Shown here one piece after another: positions 33,606 through 42,426 of a DNA stretch of 64,000 nt (position 1 is the first letter of the stretch; every line of letters begins with the position of its first letter). The position numbers and the translations under genes were made by a program. The notes below the pieces were generated by a model. The model saw nothing but the letters and a program-made list of their open reading frames with translations. It had not been told where the DNA came from and searched no databases. Source of the stretch: Micromonospora antibiotica (GTDB lineage: Bacteria; Actinomycetota; Actinomycetes; Mycobacteriales; Micromonosporaceae); contig NZ_JAGFWR010000032.1 of the NCBI RefSeq assembly GCF_017599305.1, positions 1 to 64,000 on the forward strand, in the 5' to 3' direction.

Positions 33606-34016
33606 TCAGTCGTGGACGCCCACGTGGAAGTTGAAGACCGCACCGTTGCGGGTGAGGATGAGGTTCCACTTCCCGCCGTTCTTCAACACCACCGGGTTGG
33701 CGGTCGGATACCGCTGGAGGAACCAGTCCTCCAGCCGCTGCGCCTGCGCGACGGCGAGCACCCCGACCTCCCCGATCGCCGCCGCCTGGTGCGGTTCCTG
33801 GTTGCAGCCGGCGTTGAACCGGTAGCTGGTGTCGCGGTTCCACCGGCCGCTGCCGAGCATCGTGACCGTCACCGGGCCGGAGTGCTGGAACGCCAACTGC
33901 GGGACCGCGGGGTCGGCGACGACCACGTCGGGTGGTGTCTCCAGGGACGGGAACGGCACGGCCACCGTCTCGATGACGGCCTGCGATGCCCAGTTGAAGT
34001 CGACCTCGAACGGCAT
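33606..34016 (-). CDS. Hypothetical protein, 136 residues
   Basis: A soluble protein with no signal peptide. It begins MPFEVDFNWASQAVIETVAVPFP and ends GAVFNFHVGVHD. AGGAGG lies at 34028-34023, directly touching an ATG at 34022; the in-frame ATG at 34016, six bases from the site, is the likely start. The alternation of hydrophobic residues suggests a beta-rich fold with one central helix (VLAVAQAQRLEDWFLQRY). No motif is recognised. Confidence 0.65.
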   Translation of the reverse strand: MPFEVDFNWASQAVIETVAVPFPSLETPPDVVVADPAVPQLAFQHSGPVTVTMLGSGRWNRDTSYRFNAGCNQEPHQAAAIGEVGVLAVAQAQRLEDWFLQRYPTANPVVLKNGGKWNLILTRNGAVFNFHVGVHD

Positions 34017-34231
34017 GCCCATCCTCCTGACCGGGGTGTCCCGTCCGCCGGCCTGTCGCGACGGCACGTCGACGTGACCCATCATGGGTGGGACCCCAAG
34101 TCACATGGCGGCTACTGTCCGTGCCCGGACACTGCCGACCAACCGACAGCGTCCGGCACGGACCCGGCCCCGGCGGGCGGTGGCGACGCCGACCGTCGGT
34201 CACGGCTCGGTCGTCGCGCCACCGGCCGTCG

Positions 34232-34906
34232 TCAGCAGGCGGCGCGCTGGCCGGAGTAGTGGACGCCGATCCGGCCGACCACGGTCAGGTCGGTCAGGGC
34301 GGTGTCGGCGGCGCGGTTGACGTAGCAGGAGTACCGGTGCTGGTTGATCACCTCAAGGTGGATGTGCGCGCCGCTGTCCCCGTTGACCTGGTAGCAGCTG
34401 GAGTACCGGAACCGGCCGGTCTCGCCGAGCTTGGTCCACGGGCCGACCGAGGCCCCGACGACGACACCGCCGGGCTTGTTGTTCACGTGCATCACGTCCG
34501 CCCGGCCGATGATCCCACCGGTCGTGGTGTCCCGGGCTTCGAGTCCGATCCGGTAGCCGCCGTCGGCGAGGTTGCCGGTCGCGCAGCCCGGACGGACGGT
34601 GACCACGGTGACCGCGACCGGGTGCCCGGCCGCCGTCTTGGTGCCGAACGGGGAGACGACGGTGGCCCCCGGGTTGCGGTAGATGTCGACCGCCCAGTCG
34701 TTGGTGTAGCCCCAGTTGCCGAACACGATGTGGTGGTTGGCCGGCCCGGACCCGCCGAACCTGTTCCAGGTGGACGAGCCCTGGATCGGCGGGTACACCG
34801 CGATCGCGTCGGCGGTGTCGTGCGCGACGGCCGGGGTCGCCGGTACGGCGACGGCTCCCAGCACGAGCGCGAGCGCGCCGAGCGTACGGGCGATGCGGAA
34901 CCTCAT
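34232..34906 (-). CDS. Secreted M23/LytM-like protein with altered zinc site
   Basis: A 224-residue precursor with a signal peptide (MRFRIARTLGALALVLGAVAV, cleavage near AVA-HD). The mature part resembles the lysostaphin-type peptidase fold. NDWAVDIYRNPGATVVSP stands where active enzymes have HxGxDIxxPxGTPV, and GAHIHLEV keeps the second HxH motif. The first zinc-ligand His appears replaced by Asp. Peptidoglycan binding or inactive scaffolding is therefore as likely as hydrolysis. GGAGG precedes the start at 34906. It stands alone between short intergenic regions. Confidence 0.65.
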   Translation of the reverse strand: MRFRIARTLGALALVLGAVAVPATPAVAHDTADAIAVYPPIQGSSTWNRFGGSGPANHHIVFGNWGYTNDWAVDIYRNPGATVVSPFGTKTAAGHPVAVTVVTVRPGCATGNLADGGYRIGLEARDTTTGGIIGRADVMHVNNKPGGVVVGASVGPWTKLGETGRFRYSSCYQVNGDSGAHIHLEVINQHRYSCYVNRAADTALTDLTVVGRIGVHYSGQRAAC

Positions 34907-35042
34907 CGTGCCTCCGAAAGGGTGTGCGGAGCGGAACGAAACCACCTCGCCGATCGACGAGAGTGGATGAGGATACCGCCTGTGGCGGGACGTCGGCAGC
35001 CGCCGACGTCGCGGCCGTGCCGGGCCGTGCGGGTCGCCCGGC

Positions 35043-35621
35043 TCAGGGCGTGAGCGTCTCCCACAGGTGCGGGTTCCGGGTCAGGTGCAGCAGCCGCTCC
35101 GCCAGCCGTCGGTGGGCCGGGGTGTGCGTCGGGGCGCCCCACAACGGCGCGGTGCTCATGCCGTCCGCCGCCGCCACCACGAGCGCCAGCACCTCGGCGG
35201 GCAGCCCGTCGGCGGCGAGGGCCGCCGCCAGCCGTTCCGCGTCGGCCCGGGCGAGTTCGGCGACCGCGGGCACCGTCATGAGCTGGGTGATCAGCGACAG
35301 CGATGCGCGTACCGTGGCGTCGTCGGCGGGCGCCACCGCCGCGCGCAGGTAGGCCCGGGTCAGTCGTCCCGGTGCGGTGTCGCTGGGGTCCAGCGCGGCG
35401 TCGATGCTCGCCTGGAAGGCGGCGAGCTGATCGCGGGCCAGTTCGGCGATCAACTCGTCCTTGCTGGCGAAGTGGTAGATCAGCCCACCCTTGGACACCC
35501 CGGCGAAGCGGGCGATGTCGTCCAGCGAGGCGTGGATCCCCCGGGCGCGCACGGCGTCCGCGGCGGCGTCCAGCAGGGCACGTCGGGTGGCCTGCGGCGA
35601 CCGGCCGGCGGTACGTCCCAC
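35043..35621 (-). CDS. TetR-family repressor of the adjacent efflux pump
   Basis: A 192-residue protein. The helix-turn-helix is at residues 10-57 (TRRALLDAAADAVRARG, SLDDIARFAGVSKGGLIYHFASKDELI) and is followed by an all-helical ligand-binding domain. It lies 13 bases downstream of the MFS pump gene on the same strand and is probably cotranscribed. The perfect 10-bp inverted repeat just upstream of the pump (37149-37174) is the likely operator, which gives autoregulation released by a pump substrate. Confidence 0.9.
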   Translation of the reverse strand: MGRTAGRSPQATRRALLDAAADAVRARGIHASLDDIARFAGVSKGGLIYHFASKDELIAELARDQLAAFQASIDAALDPSDTAPGRLTRAYLRAAVAPADDATVRASLSLITQLMTVPAVAELARADAERLAAALAADGLPAEVLALVVAAADGMSTAPLWGAPTHTPAHRRLAERLLHLTRNPHLWETLTP

Positions 35622-35634
35622 GGCGACACCGTAC

Positions 35635-37143
35635 CTACGGCCGGGGCGGGCGCGGCGACGGGATCAGCGCCCAGGCCAGCACGGCCGCGCCGAGGGTCAG
35701 CACCGCCGCGACCGACGAGCTGACCTGCACTCCGGTGATGAAGGCGTCCCGCGCACCGGCGGTGGACTGCGGCGGGAGCACCTGCAGCGCCGAGCCCAGC
35801 GAGTCACGGACCCGGGCCGCGTCCCCGGCCGGCAGTCCGTCCGGCACGCTCACCGCGTGGCGGTAGACCAGCGACAGCAGGGAGCCCAGCACCGCGATGC
35901 CCAGCACCACACCGAGTTCGTTGGCGGTCTCGGTGATCGCCGAGACGGAACCGGCCTTGCGTGGTGGCGCGGCCGAGAGGATGGCGTCGCCGGTCAGCGT
36001 CATCGCCAGTCCGATGCCGAGGCCGATCGGCACCAGCGCCAACCCGAGCCAGAGGTACGGCGCGTGCGCGGCCGCCGCCACCGCGCCCAGCCCCGCGGCG
36101 GCGAGGCCCAGGCCGAGCGCGATGGCCCGGCCCCGGCCGAACCGGGCCACGACCAACGCGATGATCACGACGACGACGATCGAGGCCAGGGTGGCGGGCA
36201 ACTCGGCCAGACCCGCCTGCAACGGGCTGAACCCCCGGGCGAACTGGAGGTACTGCGAGAAGAAGAAGAGCATGCCGACCAGTGCGAAGATGGCGATGAC
36301 ATTGGCGACGACCGCCCCGACGAACGCCGGGTTGCCGAACAGTTCGACGTCGAGCATGGGCTGTTCCAGCCGCCGCTGCCGCCTGACGAACAGCACGCCG
36401 GCGACCAGCCCGGCCAGCAGGCAGGCCACGGTCACGCCGTCGAGGCCGGCCCCGACCACGTGCTTGACGGCGTACACCAGGGGCACGACCGCCGTCATGG
36501 ACAGCACGGCGGAGAGCACGTCGAAGCGGCCCGGTCGCGGGTCCCGGGACTCCGGGAGCAGCAGCAGACCGGAGACCACCACCAGGACCATCACGGGCAC
36601 GTTGATGAGGAACACCGATCCCCACCAGAAGTGTTCCAGCAGGAACCCGCCCACCAGCGGCCCGATCGCCGACCCGGCCCCGAAGGCGGTGGACCAGATG
36701 GCGATGGCCCGGGTCCGTTCGCCGCTGTCGGGGAAGATGTTGCGGATCAGCGACAGGGTGGACGGCATCAGCGTCGCGCCGGCCACACCGAGCAGCAGAC
36801 GTGCCCCGATCAGCGCGGGCGCGCTGGGGGCGAACGCGGCCAGCAGCGATGCCGCACCGAAGGCCACCGAACCGGTCAGCAGGACCCGTTTGCGTCCGAA
36901 CCGGTCGGCCAGGTTGCCCATCAGCACCAGCAGCCCCGCCAGGGTCAGCGAGTAGATGTCACCGATCCAGAGGACCTGTTCCGCGGTCGGTGCCAGGCTC
37001 GCGGTCAGCGCCGGCACCGCCAGGGAGAGCACCGTCCCGTCGACGGCGAGCAGCAGCACCGCCGCGGCCAGCACGGCCAGCGCCGCCCACCGTCGGCGGG
37101 TCGACAGCGCCGCTGCGGCGACCGGGGTCGGGGGCGTGATCAC
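35635..37143 (-). CDS. MFS drug efflux transporter, DHA2 family
   Basis: A 502-residue protein with 14 predicted membrane segments, the size and topology of EmrB/QacA-type drug:proton antiporters. The motif A region appears as GNLADRFGRKRVLL after segment 2, and motif C-like GAGSAIGPLVGGFLLEHFWWGSVFLINVP is in segment 5. It exports hydrophobic cations or antibiotics. It is the first gene of an operon with the TetR gene. The operator lies six bases upstream of its start. Confidence 0.93.
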   Translation of the reverse strand: MITPPTPVAAAALSTRRRWAALAVLAAAVLLLAVDGTVLSLAVPALTASLAPTAEQVLWIGDIYSLTLAGLLVLMGNLADRFGRKRVLLTGSVAFGAASLLAAFAPSAPALIGARLLLGVAGATLMPSTLSLIRNIFPDSGERTRAIAIWSTAFGAGSAIGPLVGGFLLEHFWWGSVFLINVPVMVLVVVSGLLLLPESRDPRPGRFDVLSAVLSMTAVVPLVYAVKHVVGAGLDGVTVACLLAGLVAGVLFVRRQRRLEQPMLDVELFGNPAFVGAVVANVIAIFALVGMLFFFSQYLQFARGFSPLQAGLAELPATLASIVVVVIIALVVARFGRGRAIALGLGLAAAGLGAVAAAAHAPYLWLGLALVPIGLGIGLAMTLTGDAILSAAPPRKAGSVSAITETANELGVVLGIAVLGSLLSLVYRHAVSVPDGLPAGDAARVRDSLGSALQVLPPQSTAGARDAFITGVQVSSSVAAVLTLGAAVLAWALIPSPRPPRP

Positions 37144-37148
37144 GCCGG

Positions 37149-37174
37149 AACTGTACCGACCAGCCGGTACAGTT
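37149..37174. promoter_or_regulatory. Palindromic operator for the TetR regulator
   Basis: The inverted repeat AACTGTACCG (37149-37158) and CGGTACAGTT (37165-37174) is perfect over 10 bp with a 6-base spacer. It lies directly upstream of the MFS start at 37143, so bound repressor would block transcription or be very close to the transcript start. TGTACCG half-sites with this spacing are typical of TetR operators. Confidence 0.8.
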
Positions 37175-37315
37175 TGTCAGGGTGACGTACCGCACCCCCG
37201 GCTGCCGGCCCGGCCGCTCCCGGCGCGATCACCGCAGCAGCGCCACCGGGCCCGCCGCCCGCGGTGTGGGCGGTGTGCGGCACTCCATCGTCTACCGGAT
37301 GGCAGGGTGGAACGC

Positions 37316-37708
37316 ATGGACAGGAAGCATGTCGACGACTGGCTCGTCGCCTACGAGCGGGCCTGGCGGACGGCGGGTACGGACACCCTCGGCGCGCTCT
37401 TCACCGAGGACGCGAGCTACCAGCAGGGGCCCTACCTGACCCCCGTGGTGGGTCTGCCGGCCATCGCCAGGATGTGGGAGGCGCAGCGCAAGGGCCCCGA
37501 CGAGGTGTTCCGGATGACCAGCGCGATCGTCGCGGTCGACGGCGACACCGCCGTGTCCCGCCACGAGGTGCACTACGGCGACCCGGTCACGCAGGAGTAC
37601 CGCGACCTGTGGGTGATGCGCTTCGCCGACGACGGGCGGTGCCGGTCGTTCGAGGAATGGCCGTTCTGGCCGGGTCGGCAGCCGCCCGGGGTGCCGTCGG
37701 GATCGTGA
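37316..37708 (+). CDS. SnoaL-like/NTF2-fold protein
   Basis: A 130-residue cone-fold protein. VDDWLVAYERAWRTAGTDTLGALFTEDASYQQGPYLTPVVGLPAI and YRDLWVMRFADDGRCRSFEEWPFWP are typical of the small SnoaL-like domain. Members act as cyclases, isomerases or hydrolases, or simply bind ligands. No catalytic pair can be assigned. The start is ATG 37316; the in-frame GTG at 37307 would add three residues. It is convergent with the kinase gene. Confidence 0.82.
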   Translation: MDRKHVDDWLVAYERAWRTAGTDTLGALFTEDASYQQGPYLTPVVGLPAIARMWEAQRKGPDEVFRMTSAIVAVDGDTAVSRHEVHYGDPVTQEYRDLWVMRFADDGRCRSFEEWPFWPGRQPPGVPSGS

Positions 37709-37776
37709 CGGCGCCCGGCCGCCCGGGTCTGCCGCCGGCTCCCGGGACGTTCCCGGTGGTCGACGGTCGCGGCCGG

Positions 37777-38658
37777 TCAGGCCCGCGACCGGAACGGGGC
37801 GAGCGTGGCGCGGATCGTCTCGGCGGCACCCCAGTCGTCGTCGAACTGGGCCAGCACCGCCAGGTGTTGCCGCAGTTGGATGATCGGCATGCGGTCCCGC
37901 CAGCCGGCGTCGAGGCCGGTCAGCTCGGCGTAGACGGCGAAGAACCGACGCGACTGCGGTGGCGCAGCCGTGGTCCACAGGTGGGCCAGGTCCACCTCTG
38001 CCCACAGGTACGACACCGCCGGGTCGATCAACGCCGCCTGTCCGTCCCCGGTGGACAGCACGTTCTGCGACCAGAGGTCGCCGTGCGTCAGGCACGGCGG
38101 CCGGTCCGGCAGCAGCTCGGGCAGCCGGGCGCACAGCCGTTGCATCGCGGCCCGGTCGGCGGCACCGAGCGCCGCCTCGACCCGGGGCTCGGAGAGCCAG
38201 CGCAGCAGACGGCGTTCGGCGAAGAAGGCGAAGCCGTCGTCGGCCCAGGTGTTGACCTGCCGGCGACGCCCCAACCAGTTGTCGCGGTGCCAGCCGAAGC
38301 GGGGGTGGACGGTGCTGGTGTGCAGGTGGGCGAGCGCGTGAGCGAACCGCTCCCAGAAGGCCCCGTCCTGCGGCCTCGGCGACAACAGCGACAGCACCAG
38401 CAGTTCGTGGTTCGCCACGAGCACGTCGGGGGTCGCCAGGCCGCCCAGTTCCCGCAGGGCCGTCAGCCCGTCGGCCTCCGCGACGAACGCGTCGCCGTCG
38501 GGTGGATCGGCGAAGGTCTTGACGAAGACCGGTGGCGCGTCCCTGCGGTGGGCGATCCCGGCGAGCGCGGCGAGGCCACCGCTCACCGGCTCGACGGTGA
38601 CGACGTCACCGATCCCGGCCCGCACCAACCGTTCGGCGAGCAGTTCCGTCGCGGGCAT
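37777..38658 (-). CDS. Fructosamine-3-kinase family protein
   Basis: A 293-residue aminoglycoside-phosphotransferase-fold kinase. FVKTF gives the ATP-binding Lys near residue 47, and the catalytic loop is CLTHGDLWSQNVL near residue 198, followed by the metal motif ALIDPAVSYLWAEVDLAHLW. The sequence FGWHRDNWLG upstream is typical of fructosamine kinases. It phosphorylates ketosamines on glycated amines, starting their repair. There is no operon partner. Confidence 0.88.
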   Translation of the reverse strand: MPATELLAERLVRAGIGDVVTVEPVSGGLAALAGIAHRRDAPPVFVKTFADPPDGDAFVAEADGLTALRELGGLATPDVLVANHELLVLSLLSPRPQDGAFWERFAHALAHLHTSTVHPRFGWHRDNWLGRRRQVNTWADDGFAFFAERRLLRWLSEPRVEAALGAADRAAMQRLCARLPELLPDRPPCLTHGDLWSQNVLSTGDGQAALIDPAVSYLWAEVDLAHLWTTAAPPQSRRFFAVYAELTGLDAGWRDRMPIIQLRQHLAVLAQFDDDWGAAETIRATLAPFRSRA

Positions 38659-38813
38659 CGGTGCGCTCCGTCCGGGTCGGGGTGCGGCGGGTCCACCATG
38701 GCAGGCCCCGTCGCGCACCGCAGCCCCGCCGGCCGGTCGACGCCGCACGGGCACGACCCGGGTGGCGCGGGTACGCCGGACCGAACCGGGTGGCAGGCCC
38801 GGCCCGGCCCCGG

Positions 38814-39458
38814 TCACCCGCCGGTGCCCTCCTGCGCGCCGTCGTGCTGGTCGCCGTCCAGGTAGACGTGCTGGTGGCCGTGGCCGGCGTCGACGTTGAC
38901 CTGATCGAGTTGGGTGGCGGCGACGGACCAGGCGGCGGCGGCCTGCTCCGCCTGCCGTTTCGCCAGTGCCGTCAGCGCCGCCCGCTGCGCGGGTGGCCCG
39001 GTGACCGCGAGGAGGTACGACTCGACGGCCAGGGACGTCTGCTCCACGGCGCCACGCAGACCACCGCGTGCCACGTTGGTCGCCGTGCTGCCCGACGGTG
39101 GGTCGGCGAACGGCTCCGCCGCCCGCAGCACGGTCTGCTGCCACTGGCGTGCCTGCTGCGGGTCGGCGGTCGGCCCGGCCCGCAGGGCGTCGAGCACGGG
39201 GGTGATCTCGTCGCGGAGGCGTCGGGCGGTGGCCGTCAGCTCGGTGATCTGCTGGGCGTCCCGCTTCGCCTCGGCCCGGCGCAGGTCGGCGATGGTCGAC
39301 TCGGTGGCGTCCGGTCGACCGACCGTGTATCCGATGCCGCCGCCGACCAGGGCAACGATGAGCCCGATCGCGGCGACGACGGCGAGCCGGGACGGCCGGC
39401 GGCGGGGTGGTGGCGACGCGGCCAGCAGATACGAGGGCCTACCGGTACGACGCGACAC
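38814..39458 (-). CDS. Single-pass membrane protein with coiled-coil-like extracytoplasmic part
   Basis: A 214-residue protein. A short basic N-terminus is followed by one hydrophobic segment (LAVVAAIGLIVALVGGGIGYTVG, about residues 25-47) and then a long helical region (ATESTIADLRRAEAKRDAQQITELTATARRL) that looks coiled-coil. It ends with a His-rich tail (DAGHGHQHVYLDGDQHDGAQEG), perhaps metal-binding. It starts with GTG 39458, preceded by GGGAG. No family is recognised. Confidence 0.65.
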   Translation of the reverse strand: MSRRTGRPSYLLAASPPPRRRPSRLAVVAAIGLIVALVGGGIGYTVGRPDATESTIADLRRAEAKRDAQQITELTATARRLRDEITPVLDALRAGPTADPQQARQWQQTVLRAAEPFADPPSGSTATNVARGGLRGAVEQTSLAVESYLLAVTGPPAQRAALTALAKRQAEQAAAAWSVAATQLDQVNVDAGHGHQHVYLDGDQHDGAQEGTGG

Positions 39459-39541
39459 GTCATCTCCCTGCTCGACGGGACTTGTCGCAGCATAGTGCCG
39501 TCCGGCCGGCGGCGGGTCGGCCGTTTGCCGACCCGCCGGGG

Positions 39542-40786
39542 TCACCGCAGCGCCACCACGGCGTCGGTGCCCCCCTGGTGACGCAGCACGGTCTCCGGTG
39601 CCGGATCGTGGCGCAGCAGCGTGTGCCGGACGAGGTCGGTGCCGGCGGCGAGATCGTCGAAGACCGCGATGTCCACGCTGACGGCGTGGGTGACGTAGCC
39701 ACCGGAGGCGTCCCGGCGCATGCTGCTGCCGGTCTGCTCGGCGTGGCCCAGGCCCCGGTCGCGCAGCGCCCGGTCGAGGTCGCGGGTCACCGTGCTGGCG
39801 TACCCGCGTGGATCGGGCCGTCCGCCGACCTCCAGGTGCAGGTCCAGCCGGTAGCGGCGGGCCACCCGCAGCGCACTCGGGCCGAACCACCGGGCCACGA
39901 GGGAACCCTGCGCCGCGCCGGTGACCGTTTCGAGGATCCAGCAGACCTCGGCAGGGTCCGTGGGTCCGTCGAGCCCGCGCAGGATCACCGGATGACCGAC
40001 GCCGGCTGCGGCGAGCGACCGGCCGGTCTGCCCGGCCAGGCTCAGGTCACGGTCGGCGACGGCACGCGCCGGCAGGTCACCGAGAGCGTCCCGCGCCGGC
40101 CCGGGCACGGCATCGGAGACGGTACGCCCGGCGGCGGCGAGCAGCTCCCGCCAGGCGTCGAACGGGAACTCCGACTCCGGGCCGCGCAGGCTGTAGAGCG
40201 TGAAGTCGCCGCTCTGGTCCTCGTCCTGGTCGACGGTCCAGTTCCCGGCGTCGTCGCGCTGCCACGTGACGCCCCTGCCGCGCCCGTCGCACCGGTACAG
40301 CCAGGAGCGGGCCGTCGGCCAGTAGGCGGCGTCGGCGGGGCCGGTCCCGAAGGCGGCAGCCAACAGCGGGGTGACCGCGTCGAGGTCGTCGTGCTCGCCG
40401 AGCAGCACGAACCGGCTGACCAACGCCAGCAGTGGGCCGGGGTGCGGCAGGTCCGGGTCCCGCAACGCGACGGCCCGGGCGATCAGGTCCAGTTCGTCCC
40501 AGCGCAGGGCGTGCGGGAAGGGGTGCGCGTCGTCGTCCCAGCCGAGTTGCAGCGGCTCGGTCACGCCGGGCGGGCACACCCCGAGGTTGACCATGCCGAG
40601 CTCGATGTCGATCTCCAGGACGAGGGTGTGACCGCCGCCGACGTCGGCCGTCAGCGTCCACCCGGGATGGTCCTCCCAGCGCTCGTCGTCAGCACCGTCG
40701 TCGCCGTCGGAGCGCTCGTAGGCCGACCAGAACGACGGGTCTTTCAGCAGGTCACGTAGGTCTGCGGCGAGAGGCACGCCGGGCAT
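39542..40786 (-). CDS. Hypothetical protein, 414 residues
   Basis: A soluble acidic protein with no signal peptide, membrane segment or recognised motif. The N-terminal part includes HTLVLEIDIELGMVNLGVCPPG and DDAHPFPHALRWDELDLIARAVALRDPDLPHPGPLLALVSRFV, suggesting several alpha/beta units. The C-terminus is TVTRDLDRALRDRGLGHAEQ. Actinomycete proteins of this type are annotated as hypothetical. A possible link to contact-dependent or stress systems cannot be supported. It is divergent from the DIP1984-family gene. Confidence 0.65.
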   Translation of the reverse strand: MPGVPLAADLRDLLKDPSFWSAYERSDGDDGADDERWEDHPGWTLTADVGGGHTLVLEIDIELGMVNLGVCPPGVTEPLQLGWDDDAHPFPHALRWDELDLIARAVALRDPDLPHPGPLLALVSRFVLLGEHDDLDAVTPLLAAAFGTGPADAAYWPTARSWLYRCDGRGRGVTWQRDDAGNWTVDQDEDQSGDFTLYSLRGPESEFPFDAWRELLAAAGRTVSDAVPGPARDALGDLPARAVADRDLSLAGQTGRSLAAAGVGHPVILRGLDGPTDPAEVCWILETVTGAAQGSLVARWFGPSALRVARRYRLDLHLEVGGRPDPRGYASTVTRDLDRALRDRGLGHAEQTGSSMRRDASGGYVTHAVSVDIAVFDDLAAGTDLVRHTLLRHDPAPETVLRHQGGTDAVVALR

Positions 40787-40895
40787 CGTACCCAGGCACC
40801 CCGACCTGTCCCGGGCCCCGTCGGTGTCGCCCGTCTCCCCCGGGCGTCGGTGAATTGGGCGGCAGGGGTGATCTTCGCCGGCCATACTGGCGGGC

Positions 40896-41360
40896 ATGAA
40901 GCTTGCCGAGGCCCTGGCGTTGCGCGCGGATGCGGCACGCCGCGCCGAACAACTCCGGGCCCGCATCGTGGCCAGCGCCCGGTTCCAGGAGGGTGAGACG
41001 CCGGCGGAGGACGCGACGGCGCTGCTGACCGAGGCCGGCGTGGTGCTTGGAGAGCTGGAGACGCTGATCCGGCGGATCAACCGCACCAACGCCGCCACCG
41101 TGCTCGACGGCGGCACGCTCACCGACGCCCTGGCCCGCCGCGACGTGCTCCGGTTGCGGCACAGCGTGGTCACCGCCGCCGCGGACGCCGCTGCCGGCGA
41201 GGGCCAGCGGGGGTTCCGGCAGTTGCGGTCGGAGCTGAGGATGATCCCGGCGCTGCCGGTGGCGCAGCTGCGCGGCCAGGCCGACTACCTCGCCCGGCAG
41301 CTCCGCGAGGTCGACACGCTGATCCAGCGGAGCAACTGGGAGGTCGACCTGCTGGACTGA
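40896..41360 (+). CDS. DIP1984-family protein
   Basis: A 154-residue all-helical protein. MKLAEALALRADAARRAEQLRARIVASARFQEGE and IQRSNWEVDLLD at the end match the DIP1984 family (sometimes called septicolysin-like), whose cellular role is not known. It is a single gene with its own start. No neighbour suggests a pathway. Confidence 0.85.
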   Translation: MKLAEALALRADAARRAEQLRARIVASARFQEGETPAEDATALLTEAGVVLGELETLIRRINRTNAATVLDGGTLTDALARRDVLRLRHSVVTAAADAAAGEGQRGFRQLRSELRMIPALPVAQLRGQADYLARQLREVDTLIQRSNWEVDLLD

Positions 41361-41389
41361 CGGGTTGCGGAGCAGGTAGCCGACGTGGA

Positions 41390-41478
41390 GGCGTGCACGA
41401 ACCCGAGAGCCGGCGGGTATTCCGGCTCACGCTGGTGCGCCGAGGGCAGGCGCGGGGGTTCGATTCCCCGGCACACAC
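41390..41478 (+). other. tRNA-like cloverleaf sequence (not a functional tRNA)
   Basis: Three consecutive hairpins lie inside a weak closing helix: GAGCCGG/CCGGCTC (41407-41413 with 41422-41428), GCGCC/GGCGC (41437-41441 with 41449-41453) and GGGG/CCCC around TTCGATT (41455-41469), a canonical T-loop. The closing helix GGCGTGC/GCACACA pairs at only 5 of 7 positions. The middle arms lack U33 and a normal D-loop, and no CCA follows. It is either a tRNA relic or chance. Confidence 0.3.
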
Positions 41479-41613
41479 CGCACGCCCAGCACAGCACACA
41501 GGTGACGGCGCACAGGGTACGGCACACCACCGGGTGCAGATCCACGACGGCGAGGGTGGGACGGGGGACCTCCGCAACCCGTACCGGCCGCCCCGGCGGG
41601 GCTCGTCGGGGGG

Positions 41614-42426
41614 CTAGGTGCGGGCGGCCGAGACGTGGTGGCGACCGATCGGCAGCATCAACGGCCGGCCGGAGACCGGATCGACGATGACCCGACTGTC
41701 CAGGCCGAAGACGGCCCGGACGCACTCCTCGGTCAGCACCTCGGTCGGCGGCCCCGCCGCGTACAGGCCACCGTCGGCCAGCGCGATGAGGTGGCCGGCG
41801 TAGCGGGCGGCCATGTTCAGGTCGTGCAGCACCATCACGATCGTGGTGCCGCGTGTGGCGTTGAGGTCGGTGAGCAGGTCGAGCACCTCGACCTGGTGGC
41901 TGACGTCGAGGAAGGTGGTCGGCTCGTCGAGCAGCAGCAGTTCGGTCTGTTGGGCCAGCGCCATCGCGATCCACACCCGTTGCCGCTGCCCGCCGGAGAG
42001 TTCGTCGACCGACCGGTCGGCCAGGTCGGCGGTGTGGGTGGCGTCGAGGGCGGCGGCCACCGCACGGTCGTCGTCCCCGCTCCAGCGCGACAGCAGTCGC
42101 TGGTGCGGGTTGCGGCCCCGACCGACCAGGTCGGCCACGGTGATGCCCTCCGGGGCGATCGGTGACTGGGGCAGCAGGCCGAGGGTGCGGGCCAGCTCCT
42201 TGGCCGGCGTCCGGTGCACCTGCCGGCCGTCGAGCAGGACGTGACCGGCGCGCGGGGCGAGCAGCCGCGACATCGACCGCAGCAGCGTCGACTTCCCGCA
42301 GGCGTTGGCGCCGACGATCGCGGTGATCCGGCCGGGCGGGACGAGCAGGTCGAGCGATTCGATGACGACGCGGTCGCCGTAGCCGACGGTCAGTTTCTCC
42401 GTCGTCAGGGCGTGGTCGGTGGTCAC
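41614..42426 (-). CDS. Ferric-siderophore ABC transporter ATP-binding protein
   Basis: A 270-residue FecE/FepC-type ATPase. Walker A GANACGKST is near residue 40, the signature DELSGGQRQRV near 143, Walker B LLLLDEPTTFLD near 163, and the H-loop is VMVLHDLN. It energises uptake through the two permeases encoded upstream. It starts with GTG 42426, overlapping the preceding permease stop by four bases. It is the last gene of a four-gene operon controlled by the iron box at 45555-45573. Confidence 0.93.
   Translation of the reverse strand: MTTDHALTTEKLTVGYGDRVVIESLDLLVPPGRITAIVGANACGKSTLLRSMSRLLAPRAGHVLLDGRQVHRTPAKELARTLGLLPQSPIAPEGITVADLVGRGRNPHQRLLSRWSGDDDRAVAAALDATHTADLADRSVDELSGGQRQRVWIAMALAQQTELLLLDEPTTFLDVSHQVEVLDLLTDLNATRGTTIVMVLHDLNMAARYAGHLIALADGGLYAAGPPTEVLTEECVRAVFGLDSRVIVDPVSGRPLMLPIGRHHVSAART

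Noticed and set aside
41390..41478. A functional tRNA (including tRNA-Sec)
   Set aside because: The T-loop is good, but the acceptor pairs only 5 of 7, the anticodon loop lacks U33, there is no normal variable loop and no CCA.
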